This document shows, piece by piece, positions 1 through 7,730 of a stretch of DNA of 12,980 nt. The stretch is from Spongospora subterranea (taxonomy: Eukaryota > Endomyxa > Phytomyxea > Plasmodiophorida > Plasmodiophoridae). The DNA is taken from positions 3,139 through 16,118 of the forward strand of contig OUQQ01000583.1 of NCBI GenBank assembly GCA_900404475.1. Direction: 5' to 3'. The number at the start of each line of letters is the position of its first letter. The first letter of the stretch is position 1. Position numbers and translations under genes: made by a program. The notes below the pieces were generated by a model. That model saw only the letters and a list, made by a program, of their open reading frames with translations, was not told the DNA's origin and made no database searches.

Positions 1-1
1 T

Positions 2-393
2 GCAGAATGCGAGAAGTGGAGTATTCAGACCAAACCTCTGTTCGAATCGGATGCAATAGCGTCTCAGCTACCTGATGGAGAGAAGTACCGAAGAGACGTT
101 TATGAAGCACACCACTGTAAATCTCAGTGAGATCATGCGCGGTGTTCAGGTGACTTACCCTATGAAGGTAGCAAAGGTGAAGCCCGAGTCCATTCACATG
201 CTACACACGATGATGGAGAATATAGACAGCGACGAGTACTTCATCCGAGAGTCCATCAGGGGAATGAGGGATATTATGAACCAACAACTATATCAGGGAA
301 GTGCCGGTCGCACTACTCGGGATGGCTAGGGTGTCGTGTCTTGACTTCATATCCGTGCAGGGCACAGGATCTTCCCACATCAGCACAAGTGTA
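2..393 (+). other. Left-edge open frames, unrecognised, possibly a partial coding exon
   Basis: Three overlapping plus-strand stretches are open here. One enters from the window edge and runs from 2 to 130. One starts with ATG at 75 and stops at 329 (84 codons). A third is open from about 151 to 393 in yet another frame. The first and third could be joined by removing a 33-nt GT-AG stretch (117-149), which would be shorter than any other intron in the window. No domain, signal peptide or membrane segment is recognised in any of them. This may be the tail of a gene lying mostly to the left, or chance. Nothing further was found up to 540. Confidence 0.2.
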
Positions 394-553
394 GGGTGCA
401 AGATAGGCAATGTTTGCCATCCCTCTGTGTCACTGACATTCGCTGATGCTGGTCTGCCTGCTATCCGATTCATATTCAAAGTCTGTGCGTGTCTGCAGCA
501 GAGTTACTTAGATGCACAAGGGCTGGTGAGGATGTGAGGGTGATGAGGGGTAA

Positions 554-635
554 CCGGAAATGTGCCACCTGGCCAGAACGTTTCACCTGACCGGAAAAAT
601 GCCACCTGGCCAGAAACGTTTCACCTGACCGGAAA
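554..635. repeat. Tandem repeat, 37-38 bp unit, about 2.2 copies
   Basis: Copy 1 is 554-590 and copy 2 is 591-628; the first seven bases of a third copy follow (629-635). The units differ by a few substitutions and one single-base length change. Each unit contains the palindromic core TGGCCA, and CACCTGACCGGAAA recurs at the junctions. It lies about 100 bp outside the inverted repeat at 731-1093 and might mark the edge of the same mobile element, but no direct link is visible. Confidence 0.85.
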
Positions 636-730
636 GTCCATGAAATTTTGGTACTGTATGAAGACGACCAGATAAATGAAGACAAACACAAAGTTCACCC
701 AGCAGTAAAGGAGTTTTTTTCTGTTACTGT

Positions 731-1093
731 AGCTTCGTATCTTGCAAAGCAGGAAGAAATGGGGTTTACAAGTCACTGTTGGCCAACCAGCAAGCTATAG
801 AGTTAAATTGAGGTCGAATATCGCCTCTCACGAGGTAGTGGCATTTTGAAAAATTGTGGAACCGTACTTAACAAAAAGAACTCCTGTCCTATTTTCAAAT
901 TGTGTTTGACTTAATGTAGGGTGCAAGAATTGACCAAAAAAGGTGTTTATTTTGTTATTTTTTCCCACAATTTTTCAAATGCCACAACCTCGTGAGAGGC
1001 GATATTCGACCTCAATCTAACTCTATAGCTTGCTGGTTGGCCAACAGTGACTTGTAAACCCCATTTTCTTCTTGCTTTGCAAGATACGAAGCT
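731..1093. repeat. Long inverted repeat (129-nt arms, 105-nt spacer)
   Basis: The left arm is 731-859 and the right arm 965-1093. By eye the arms are about 96% identical as reverse complements, with three substitutions and two single-base indels in roughly 130 positions. The spacer, 860-964, is AT-rich. Identity falls off beyond 731 and 1093 after a short gapped extension. The right arm contains the last 27 or so codons and the stop codon of the minus-strand transposase-like frame, plus about 47 nt beyond the stop. So the structure is an inverted duplication of an element's 3' end rather than classical short terminal repeats. A transcript of it would fold into a long hairpin. High arm identity suggests recent formation or gene conversion. 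Confidence 0.9.
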
Positions 1094-1820
1094 AACAGCG
1101 ACTGATCTTCATATCGGTGATCTTGCCCATACGTGGCAAAGGCCTTGAAGAGTGTTGATGACAGCTTGTCATTCACCTCTTCAGTAGCTTCTTCCATCCA
1201 TTGTATCACATCTTTGCGGTCAACTTTGAACTGGCCTCCGGGACCGGGATCTAAACGCGTTTTCCAAGACGCATAGCACTTTTTGAACGACTGCTTCAGC
1301 AGCTTGTTCGTAATCAAGTCACGAATTTTAATCCCAAAGTGATGTCGAGTTCAGCCGCTCTTTCGAGAACTGCTTCGCAAAAAGTTGCTTGAAGCGGCAT
1401 CCCCAAACTCTCTGCCGGATTGCACGACGGAAGCCATTCCAAATATTTGAGACAGCCCGGCTTGCCCATCCAGTGTTTCGGATGAAAGGTGATTTTGCTA
1501 ACGCCATTCCAATTCCTAAAGCGACGCGATAATGTACCATCGGGATACCAGTTATCACAGGTAGGACACCATGAGTGATGTTGCTGGTTGGCAGTGCCTC
1601 TTGTGCCTGCGTTGCGGTTCGGTGCGTGATAATCTGTTAGCAATGGTTATGGCTTTTGCAGGCGTGATGGAGCTATGAACGTGGCCGCTATCGACCTCCC
1701 ATTTCGGTATGCCATACACGTACGCTTGTCTATCCATGTCGTGTCGTTCTTGTTTATTCTGTCGGCATATGGTCCATTGGATTCGGAGATGGTTGTAATG
1801 TGTAGGTTTTGTCCTGTGCA
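1012..1820 (-). pseudogene. Decayed transposase-like coding remnant (possibly pogo/Tigger-type DDE)
   Basis: Three minus-strand frames follow each other with frame breaks: about 1555-1820, 1314-1643 and 1012-1330. The last and best preserved has the spacing seen in the tail of pogo/Tigger-like DDE_1 transposases. A basic segment (KLLKQSFKKCYASW) is followed by a DVIQW...EEVNDKL helix and an LFKAF element, a pattern similar to the family's 'W...A...V....I..SFKKCG' region. The middle frame includes LEWLPSCNPAE, which could be compared with the LP/QP or NPxE region of Tc1/mariner-pogo enzymes, but I cannot place the catalytic acidic triad. The 3' end lies inside the right arm of the inverted repeat. 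It is probably inactive, given the frame breaks and the lack of one long frame. The family assignment is tentative; another DNA-transposon class is possible. Confidence 0.35.
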
Positions 1821-1830
1821 TTATCCGCTG

Positions 1831-2509
1831 TTTGTTTGATTTTTTATGGGATTTTGGCTGCCTACCTTACTTTAGGTTGTTGAAAATTATGATAGGTTAT
1901 CGTTTGCTTGCTGGTCGTGAACACAGGTTTTAGGAGTAGCTTCGTGTCAAGAAACATTGCCTTCTCTATCATCGCTCTGGCTGAAATCAACATAATAAGA
2001 TGACCTCGCCCAGTCAGATTTTGTTCTTAGGCAAAGAGAACATTTGAGTAAAGCTCTAGTCCATCGGTCTTGAATCACCTACCGAATCCCATAGATATAT
2101 ACTCGGCTACGTTATCGCCATGGTGAATGGTAGTTTTCTTGTCTGTTCTGTTGTCCCACCAGGTCTTGAACTCGCAAAATCCCGAAATCATCCATTGTTC
2201 CCCGTTTTTATCACGTTAGATCTGTTTTCTTGAGACGGAGACATTAGAAGATCCGACAAGATTCCGACCATGACAGGAAATCGCCTTGTGATCCCTGGCC
2301 GTATTCCATGCTATACACCCCGCCTTTTACACTGACGAAGAATACATTTGAACAGTGACACCAGTTTGCTGTATCCAAACTTTCTATTCTCGGCTTAGCG
2401 TCATCAAAAGCGAATACAAAAACCCGAAACTATTCTGAGATTGCCTCATCACACTATAGTTGATAAATCTTGGTAAAGGAACCGTTTATGCAACTTGAAA
2501 GTACTGCCA
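1831..2509. other. Intergenic stretch, no gene seen
   Basis: About 680 nt between the transposase-like remnant and the stop codon of the proteasome gene. It holds no convincing reading frame, repeat or RNA gene. The right-hand part should contain the 3' UTR of the minus-strand proteasome gene. I did not find a canonical AATAAA on the minus strand close to its stop codon, so its poly(A) signal must be a variant or lie further away. Confidence 0.5.
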
Positions 2510-3581
2510 TTAATCCTTGATAGCGTCCACATCAGTTCGGGCCCCACCAAGTCCATCCGAATTGGCGCTCGATATTCGTGCGGTCAACTCCTCTTCGCCA
2601 ATGATAGTGAAAGGCCGCGATGTGCTTACAATCGCGATTTCGATGTTGTCCACCGTGATTTCCCCTATTTACGATTGAATAGTGAAATAAGTCATTGAAT
2701 GGTGCCCGAACCTGTGGGTGATGGGCCTCTTAACGATTTGATCGCAAATTCGATCAATTCTTCATCGCTGGCGTTATCGAACGTCTCGAAATGCTTTTCA
2801 AGATACGTCTTGGCACTTTGCGAACGGGCGCCAAGTGCTTGAGCAACGTACTCATAGTGGATACCACTGATAATACCAACAATGAGATTTTGATAGAAAA
2901 AGCCTATCCCATTACCATGGAGAAGTCTCAAACAAGTGAGCACCCGATTTATCAACGCCCGCAACCAAGAGTCCTACTCCATAGGGCCGCTTGGAGGCTT
3001 CTTGTGTATAACGCTGTGAAATATCCGACACTTTCGATACGAGTCGGCTAATGGGCATAGCAGAGCCAAAGGTATACTACAGGAAACATGTAAGCAAGAC
3101 GTCGTTCAGCTCTAGATTATCTAAATTACACCTGATGGTTGAGCGCTTCACCTCGCATGAAAACACTGAGGCCTCGAGCATCGGCAATCAACCCGGAAAC
3201 GCCGATCCCCATATGACCATCGATGCGGAATAATTTCTGCTGCGGTGCTGCCAAATCTGATGGTGTCCGACGAAGCGCGGCTAATACCTGAAGTGGAAAA
3301 TCGAAACTAAGTTTTTTCTCAAAAGTATTACAATAAGACAAAGACAATGTGAAAATTCGAAAGATTAAATGAAAATATCAAGAAATCTGACAGCGGTTGT
3401 TTTCGAACGGAGACCACAAACAGCACTGCCTTGTTTAACGGCCTCCATAGCATATTCAACCTATACATATTGTGGACCATCAATGGACAGTGAGTGCGCC
3501 GCAATAGCGGATATCGACCTGATGCAAGCGGCCAACAGGGGAGTAGGTTGTGACGCTATCATCGTACTGATTCCGGTACAT
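2510..3581 (-). CDS. PSMA1: 20S proteasome subunit alpha type-1 (yeast Pre5/alpha6 orthologue), complete six-exon gene
   Basis: The product is one of the seven alpha subunits of the 20S proteasome outer ring. Alpha subunits are not catalytic; they gate substrate entry. Exons on the minus strand, in coding order: 3519-3581, 3392-3460, 3132-3287, 2916-3076, 2712-2866, 2510-2664. Together they give 759 nt, or 252 residues plus stop, against 263 in human. Introns are 58, 104, 55, 49 and 47 nt, all GT-AG, with phases that close exactly. Residues 1-21 (MYRNQYDDSV, then SPVGRLHQ) and VEYAMEAVKQGSA at 22-34 form the proteasome alpha signature. Further landmarks are RPYGVGLLVAG near 126-136, GARSQSAKTYLEK near 162-174, and ITVDNIEIAIV followed by RPFTI near the C-terminus, matching Pre5/PSMA1 in order. 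The sequence is fairly divergent: HxGI(S)IAGLTADAR appears as HMGIGVSGLIADAR, and the C-terminal tail is short and not Lys/Glu-rich. The start is the first ATG, at 3579-3581, and fits the conserved N-terminus. Confidence 0.96.
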
Positions 3582-3914
3582 GGTCGATGGAATTCCTCAA
3601 ATGAACGAACAGCGATCCACAAACGCAACGTCGCCTTGTAAAGGTGGAATATGCGCACTAGATTAGTGACAGTGAGAGGGTGGAGATATACAGGTTTAAG
3701 ATTACTGGGTAACATAGTGATGGCGTAACCCGGAGTTTGACTTGACTAAACCCCGAACGCACCACATCGTCCATTGTATTTTACCTTACAATGCTGTTTT
3801 CTTCTTCTTCAGGGGCGATCGGCCAAACATCATGTCGGTTTGAACCGATTACCAATCTGCAGGATCACGTTTGTTTATTACTAATACTCATTGATCAATG
3901 CTCCTGCGATGCAC

Positions 3915-3920
3915 TTTATT
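3915..3920 (-). terminator. Poly(A) signal AATAAA
   Basis: On the minus strand this reads AATAAA, 29 nt beyond the proposed stop codon (3949-3951) of the secreted-protein gene. A second AATAAA lies at 3874-3879. Together they support the proposed 3' exon and separate this gene from PSMA1, which starts about 290 nt further on the same strand. Confidence 0.6.
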
Positions 3921-3948
3921 CAAATATGTAGCTGGCTGTAAACGCGTA

Positions 3949-4552
3949 CTATTCCTCATGACATGGACCTGTATGATACGTTTTACAACATAATCATAAG
4001 GAAGCATCAGATAACTCACCATCTTTCATCTCGCGACAAGTCGGCACTGCTTTTATGCCGCGTCTTTCTTGGTTTCGATTCTGTCCGGATACCGAACCAG
4101 AAGACCTCGAGTTATATTTTGTTCCGTTATTGCGATCTGCGGTGCAAATCAGAATAGCCCGATTGTATGCTGGGCTTCAAACCTGTTTTGATGATCACGT
4201 CATCAAGTGCAAGACGTTTGCCAGGCTTTGGCAATGTTGAATGTATAGGAGCAGAACTGGATTGATTGCGTTTGACGGGATCGCTGTAGTTATGCACCGT
4301 CACTTTCGGTTGCCCAATAGATAATTTTAGATCGATCGTGACGGGTTTTGCAGTTCCATTGCGAACCATTGGAACCTTCAACCGGGCGATCCCTGAACTA
4401 TTAGACGTTTGGTTAGATATTATCTGACTTGCTGCCGACAGCGCTTTGATTGCGGCCAACCGGCCTTTATTCGGATCTTTATCGTTGTTTGCCGAAATCG
4501 CACCAACAGAAGACCAGATCGCTAAAATACCAATAATTACTCTCCAGTCCAT
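3949..4552 (-). CDS. Small secreted, potentially N-glycosylated protein of unknown function
   Basis: Proposed exons in coding order are 4183-4552, 4020-4136 and 3949-3968: 507 nt, 168 residues. The introns are 46 nt (donor GTTTGA) and 51 nt (donor GTGAGT), like the others in the window. Without splicing the first exon still reads to a stop at 4127, giving 141 residues, so either form is possible. Residues 1-21 form a signal peptide: a charged start, then a hydrophobic IIGILAIW core and a small-residue cleavage area near VGAISA. The next 100 residues are Ser/Asn/Lys/Pro-rich, with N-glycosylation sequons at N47, N51, N65, N88 and N96 and no cysteines. Dibasic sites occur at KR 94-95 and GKR 111-113; the latter resembles a peptide-amidation processing site. 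I recognise no family. A secreted matrix, venom-gland, parasite-secretory or neuropeptide-precursor protein are all possible. AATAAA follows the last exon. Confidence 0.6.
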
Positions 4553-4817
4553 TAAATTACAATTGCGAGCAGTGCTTAAGTGGTATGAAAAATCAGGAAA
4601 AATGGTGAGTCAACAGGATTAAGTGGTTAGGCTAACAAGATGAACATCCCATTGATTCGATTTGATTCCACCTAAACCAAACAGGCTGAAATCTGTGCAA
4701 ATACGTGAAAATGTGTATCTGCATGGTCGGCTTGAAAACCAACCCATTTATAAGAGAATGAATGCCAAAACATTTGTGATAATAAATTTGAGGGTCGTGT
4801 AGTCGCCTGGGTTATCG
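4553..4817. other. Non-coding upstream region, nothing recognised
   Basis: About 265 nt upstream of the secreted-protein ATG. No reading frame, repeat or clear core-promoter motif stands out. It may hold the promoter of the minus-strand secreted gene and possibly of a weak plus-strand candidate beginning at 4818. Confidence 0.3.
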
Positions 4818-5167
4818 ATGGCCGCCCGAACCCTTTCGGTACAGTTCATGTCACTGACGAAGTGGAGTAATAGAATTTGAGGCAACCACAGTAAAACCGT
4901 CAAAACTTGACCCTAAACTGTCGGAGGAGACAGTAAGATTGGACCGAGAGGCTCGGGCGGCGATCGAGCACCCGAGGTAACGACATGATAATCACTCTGA
5001 TTTCATGCGCCCGACCCATGACGTTCTCTGTATGTCATCACTGCAGACCAGAGATTGGTGCGAATTGTCAAAAACGCAAGAAGAGCCGTCGTTGTAGGCA
5101 CAGAATCAAGATCCTGTGTGGGATTCTGCAGAAACCCACCCTGCCGCCAGCAATGTCCATCGTTTGA
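4818..5167 (+). CDS. Candidate small three-exon gene, hypothetical, low confidence
   Basis: A possible spliced frame: 4818-4838, 4882-4976 and 5047-5167, with introns of 43 and 70 nt. It would encode 78 residues starting MAARTLS. The second exon is what draws attention. It reads KPSKLDPKLSEETVRLDREA and ends at a GT donor after AIEHPR, a charged, helix-like, coding-looking stretch. The third exon is Lys/Arg/Cys-rich (QKRKKSRRCRHRIK), resembling a nuclear-localisation or nucleic-acid-binding tail. The 21-nt first exon is weak, and the first intron is shorter than those in the confirmed genes. A competing open frame on the minus strand (5003-5332) covers the third exon. No family is recognised. 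The second exon could belong to a differently structured gene. Confidence 0.22.
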
Positions 5168-5332
5168 CTGATCGCAGCACCGTTTCAATTCATGGTCGTA
5201 TCTCTGTCTCATGCCGTTCGCATCGAGTTTGAATGTGTTTGCGGAACGATGTCGAAAGGTGATTATGGGTGACATAATCAAAAGGACATCATAGGCACAT
5301 AATAGGTCATCCAACACGTTAGAAAAGTTCAT
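5003..5332 (-). CDS. Hypothetical minus-strand open frame, 109 codons, low confidence
   Basis: An ATG-started frame reading MNFSNVLDDLLCAYDVLLIM at its N-terminus, a short amphipathic or hydrophobic start, then a basic middle (RHRSANTFK, MRQRYDHELKRCC) and several cysteines. No family, domain or clear signal peptide is recognised. There is no homology-based reason to prefer it over the overlapping plus-strand candidate. It may be one exon of a longer gene, or a chance frame. It is kept because it is among the longer frames not explained by a recognised gene. Confidence 0.2.
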   Translation of the reverse strand: MNFSNVLDDLLCAYDVLLIMSPIITFRHRSANTFKLDANGMRQRYDHELKRCCDQSNDGHCWRQGGFLQNPTQDLDSVPTTTALLAFLTIRTNLWSAVMTYRERHGSGA

Positions 5333-5443
5333 TGCTGCGAACTACGGCAGACACGTCCTGAATAAAAGCGTAGAACAATTCCTGTAGTAAACAACAAACG
5401 AACTTCAGACACATCAGATATACAGCGCTGTTCATTAACGCAT

Positions 5444-5914
5444 GTGGTAGGAAGAAGAAATGGTCGATCGACCAGAAATCAGCCGAACGCTCAGAAAGAG
5501 CCGTTGCTTACGACCATGCCCATTTACGAGTTTTTGGCTGACATACCCAGAGACGCAAGTTTGAATCCAAATCAAGTTCCTGTGGGAACGCAACGGAGCA
5601 GCAAAGCTGACCAACTGCAGGAAGAAACGACACTAAAGCTCATTATCAGCCGTGACGTTCCTGCCCTCAGTGTTGCACGAATTCGAGGGCGAGGAGCTAC
5701 CGACACCAACAGAAGCAGCACCATCGGCAACGTCCGCTCCTGCGCCGACAAAATTGCCAAACGACCCGTGCAGAGACGACGATCCTTCTCAGACCTGACG
5801 AATTCTGCCCGATTGAAACAAAGGTCGTCAACTCGCACAACTGACAGACCGGAGCGCCTCGAACGACAACATGGAAGGGGCACATGCCCGCCAGCCACAA
5901 CAGCAGTTCGCTAA
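5444..5914 (+). CDS. Hypothetical basic protein frame (156 codons), possibly decayed
   Basis: An uninterrupted ATG-started frame of 156 residues, rich in Arg, Ser, Thr and Gln, with PIYEFLADIPRDASLNPNQ near residues 27-45 and no recognised domain. From about 5662 the +1 frame looks at least as protein-like: it is Glu/Pro/Ala-rich (LHEFEGEELPTPTEAAPSA), is preceded by a pyrimidine-rich CAG that could be a splice acceptor, and continues to a stop near 5800. The same frame resumes after two stop codons and stays open to about 5990. This could be a real gene with a short intron near 5580-5670, or an old coding sequence damaged by a frameshift and stops. The region is more GC-rich than its surroundings, which lengthens chance frames. 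Confidence 0.25.
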   Translation: MVGRRNGRSTRNQPNAQKEPLLTTMPIYEFLADIPRDASLNPNQVPVGTQRSSKADQLQEETTLKLIISRDVPALSVARIRGRGATDTNRSSTIGNVRSCADKIAKRPVQRRRSFSDLTNSARLKQRSSTRTTDRPERLERQHGRGTCPPATTAVR

Positions 5915-6330
5915 ACCGAAGAACAAGGCCCTTGTGATCACAGAGCCAACCACGTGCAAGGACGTCACAACAAGACTGGGCAAGAGGCGATGACGAAGAA
6001 AACCCATCGCCAATGGACAACAATACTGGGACACTCTGTGCGATATTTCATGATCGAACTGTCATCAAACCAAACTGAGCCACCGTCAACGTTGATGGAG
6101 ATATCCAGCGCCAAAAGGTTGAATTTGATGACGTTATGGATCTGAAGATACAGAGTGTCCATGTGTTGTTTTCCCATAGGCGATCGATATTCTTCCGTCA
6201 TCGCCTCATGCCACTACTTGTGGTCGGCTCGTGTCGTGGCGTCTTTGTGCTCGTGGTGACCACAAAGGAGTGAACCTGTTGACCTGGGCGAACTCCATAT
6301 GGTGGACGATTCCTCTGCGATTCTCGATCA

Positions 6331-6475
6331 GTGTCTGCCGGAATATGACAATGATTGTGATTATTCGCTGGCCAAAGTGACTGAATTGACAAAGTCGGGA
6401 TTACAGAAAAACAGCGAGTACTGTGCTCCCAATGGTTTCTGCAGTGCTCGTATTTTACGAGAGTGGTTCATACTG
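6331..6475 (+). pseudogene. Degenerate duplicate of NOMO exon 2
   Basis: Positions 6359-6448 match the start of NOMO exon 2 (7911-8001) with about 10 mismatches in 91 aligned bases, near 89% identity by eye. Both encode DYSL.KVT.LTKSGLQK and YCAPNGF. Just after this a one-base insertion shifts the frame: the YESGS motif continues in the next frame at 6450-6470, and similarity then fades. Most differences change amino acids (I to A, V to E twice, D to N, Y to C), as expected without selection. An AG follows a pyrimidine-containing stretch at 6330, so a splice acceptor may persist, but no neighbouring NOMO exons are found. It lies about 1.5 kb upstream of the intact gene on the same strand. Confidence 0.85.
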
Positions 6476-6564
6476 GTCGGAATCGTCGACCAGACGGAGA
6501 TCGCGCAGGTCGTCCTCTCCTCAGTGTTTATCGGCAAGGATGAGCCTGCTATTTGCTACTAAGT

Positions 6565-6839
6565 TACGAAACAATTGTGCTCGACCTGATCATGTAGTCG
6601 AAACGACTCAAACGAGCTTCCACGGGCACAAATGTCGAAAAAAGACAGGCCGAACAAGGATATACGTCATTCGAACTTTTTGTTCTCAAAACCTGAGGTG
6701 ATGATTGGCAGTCCCGCTGCAAAAATGATGCAGCGGTTATTTAACCACTGATGAGCCCCACAGGTTCTTACATTCGCACATGACAAGATCAAAGTTGGCT
6801 AAACAAATTCTGATAGGAGCAATATAGCAAGGAGTTGAA
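6565..6839. other. No gene seen
   Basis: Roughly 275 nt after the NOMO exon copy. The open frames crossing it have no recognisable features, and I see no repeats or RNA genes. Confidence 0.4.
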
Positions 6840-7294
6840 TTAGGCTATTTTCAAGGACAGAACGAATTTCTGTTTGATCTGTGATGGCCTATTCTGGTCA
6901 GGCCGCGTGATGACTTGGCAATCGCTGTTGCAGCAGCGGATAATACCAGCACATATTCTGCATTGCAGTGTGATTGCAATATCATTGGTTGTTGGATGAA
7001 GGAGATTCGTAGATTTGTGCAGCGGAACTGCCAATGGATTTTTCAAAAGTTTTTCGAAACAATCCGCATTCACTCCCAAATATAAATTGTGCGCGGATCT
7101 CTCTGGACGTTTCGGGGTTTTGACTTTGTAATGAGCTGATCAAACTGATTCGGAAAGAACACATTTGGTAGCGCGATATTGTTGTTGCGAATCCGTATAA
7201 TGTCTTCCGACGTTGTATTGCCGGTAACAGGTATGAGTGGAGTGTGCCGGGGAACCGGTAACCCCACCCCACCGGTCCGGACGGCGGACCTCAC
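6840..7294 (-). other. Unexplained overlapping minus-strand open frames
   Basis: All three minus-strand frames are open over large parts of this stretch (6840-7079, 6982-7272, 7070-7294). One contains a Cys cluster, CRICAGIIRCCNSDC, that resembles a small zinc-binding or disulphide module. Another contains GNTTSEDIIRIRNNNIALPN. A 52-nt GT-AG interval could join the 7070-7294 frame to the 6982-7272 frame, matching the intron size of the genes nearby. I recognise no family. It may be one or two exons of an unidentified gene, or chance; the low stop density in three frames at once argues for base composition. Confidence 0.2.
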
Positions 7295-7730
7295 CCGCCG
7301 TTAAGTCCTCCACGATTCCACCGTTCTCGAAACGCCCCCAGCTTCGACAATCACTACCACATCCGAGTGATACTCAACTTCCAACAGATTCTCGAATCAT
7401 TTCAGACACCTCACCTGTATAGTTTTATCTGCAATTTCAGGCACTAAACAGAGATCAAAATGAGAGATGGCAAAATTGCGACGACGTTATCTGAAAATCA
7501 GGACTAAAGAAGAAATTCGAATACCGCTGCGCACACTTTGTGGCGGGTCAGCCGTCATCATGTGTACACTGTGATGACAGTAGTCGATACTGCGGGACGG
7601 CATATCACCTGATCCGGGATGCCGTAAGTGCGCCATGCGCGACCCCCCCCCCCGCCCTCCTCCCTCGGGCCGTCGTATTCCGCAAGACGCTGGTTCTGGT
7701 CGCCAACGGTCTGGGGATATTCTGGGTCAC
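7295..7730. other. Upstream region of the NOMO gene, includes an 11-C run
   Basis: About 435 nt before the NOMO ATG. No gene is recognised. It holds a homopolymer of 11 cytosines (7643-7653) followed by a C-rich stretch, and at its left edge a 7-bp stem with a 7-nt loop (7281-7301). The reading frame of NOMO extends upstream to an ATG at 7635 through the C-rich stretch. The promoter or 5' UTR of NOMO probably lies here, but I can name no specific element. Confidence 0.4.

Noticed and set aside
2791..3641. Several plus-strand open frames of 60-90 codons
   Set aside because: They are antisense to PSMA1 exons and show no protein similarity of their own.
4952..4976. 6-bp inverted repeat CTCGGG/CCCGAG
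   Set aside because: Too short with a 13-nt loop, and it lies in a candidate exon.
7281..7301. GC-rich 7-bp hairpin with a 7-nt loop
   Set aside because: No T-run or associated gene end; a stem this short is expected by chance in a GC-rich stretch.
7643..7653. Run of 11 cytosines as a functional element
   Set aside because: A simple homopolymer whose length may be a sequencing artefact; no supporting motif.
7635..7730. An earlier in-frame ATG for NOMO at 7635
   Set aside because: It would add a Pro/Arg-rich stretch read through the C-run ahead of a clear signal peptide; the ATG at 7731 starts the hydrophobic leader directly.
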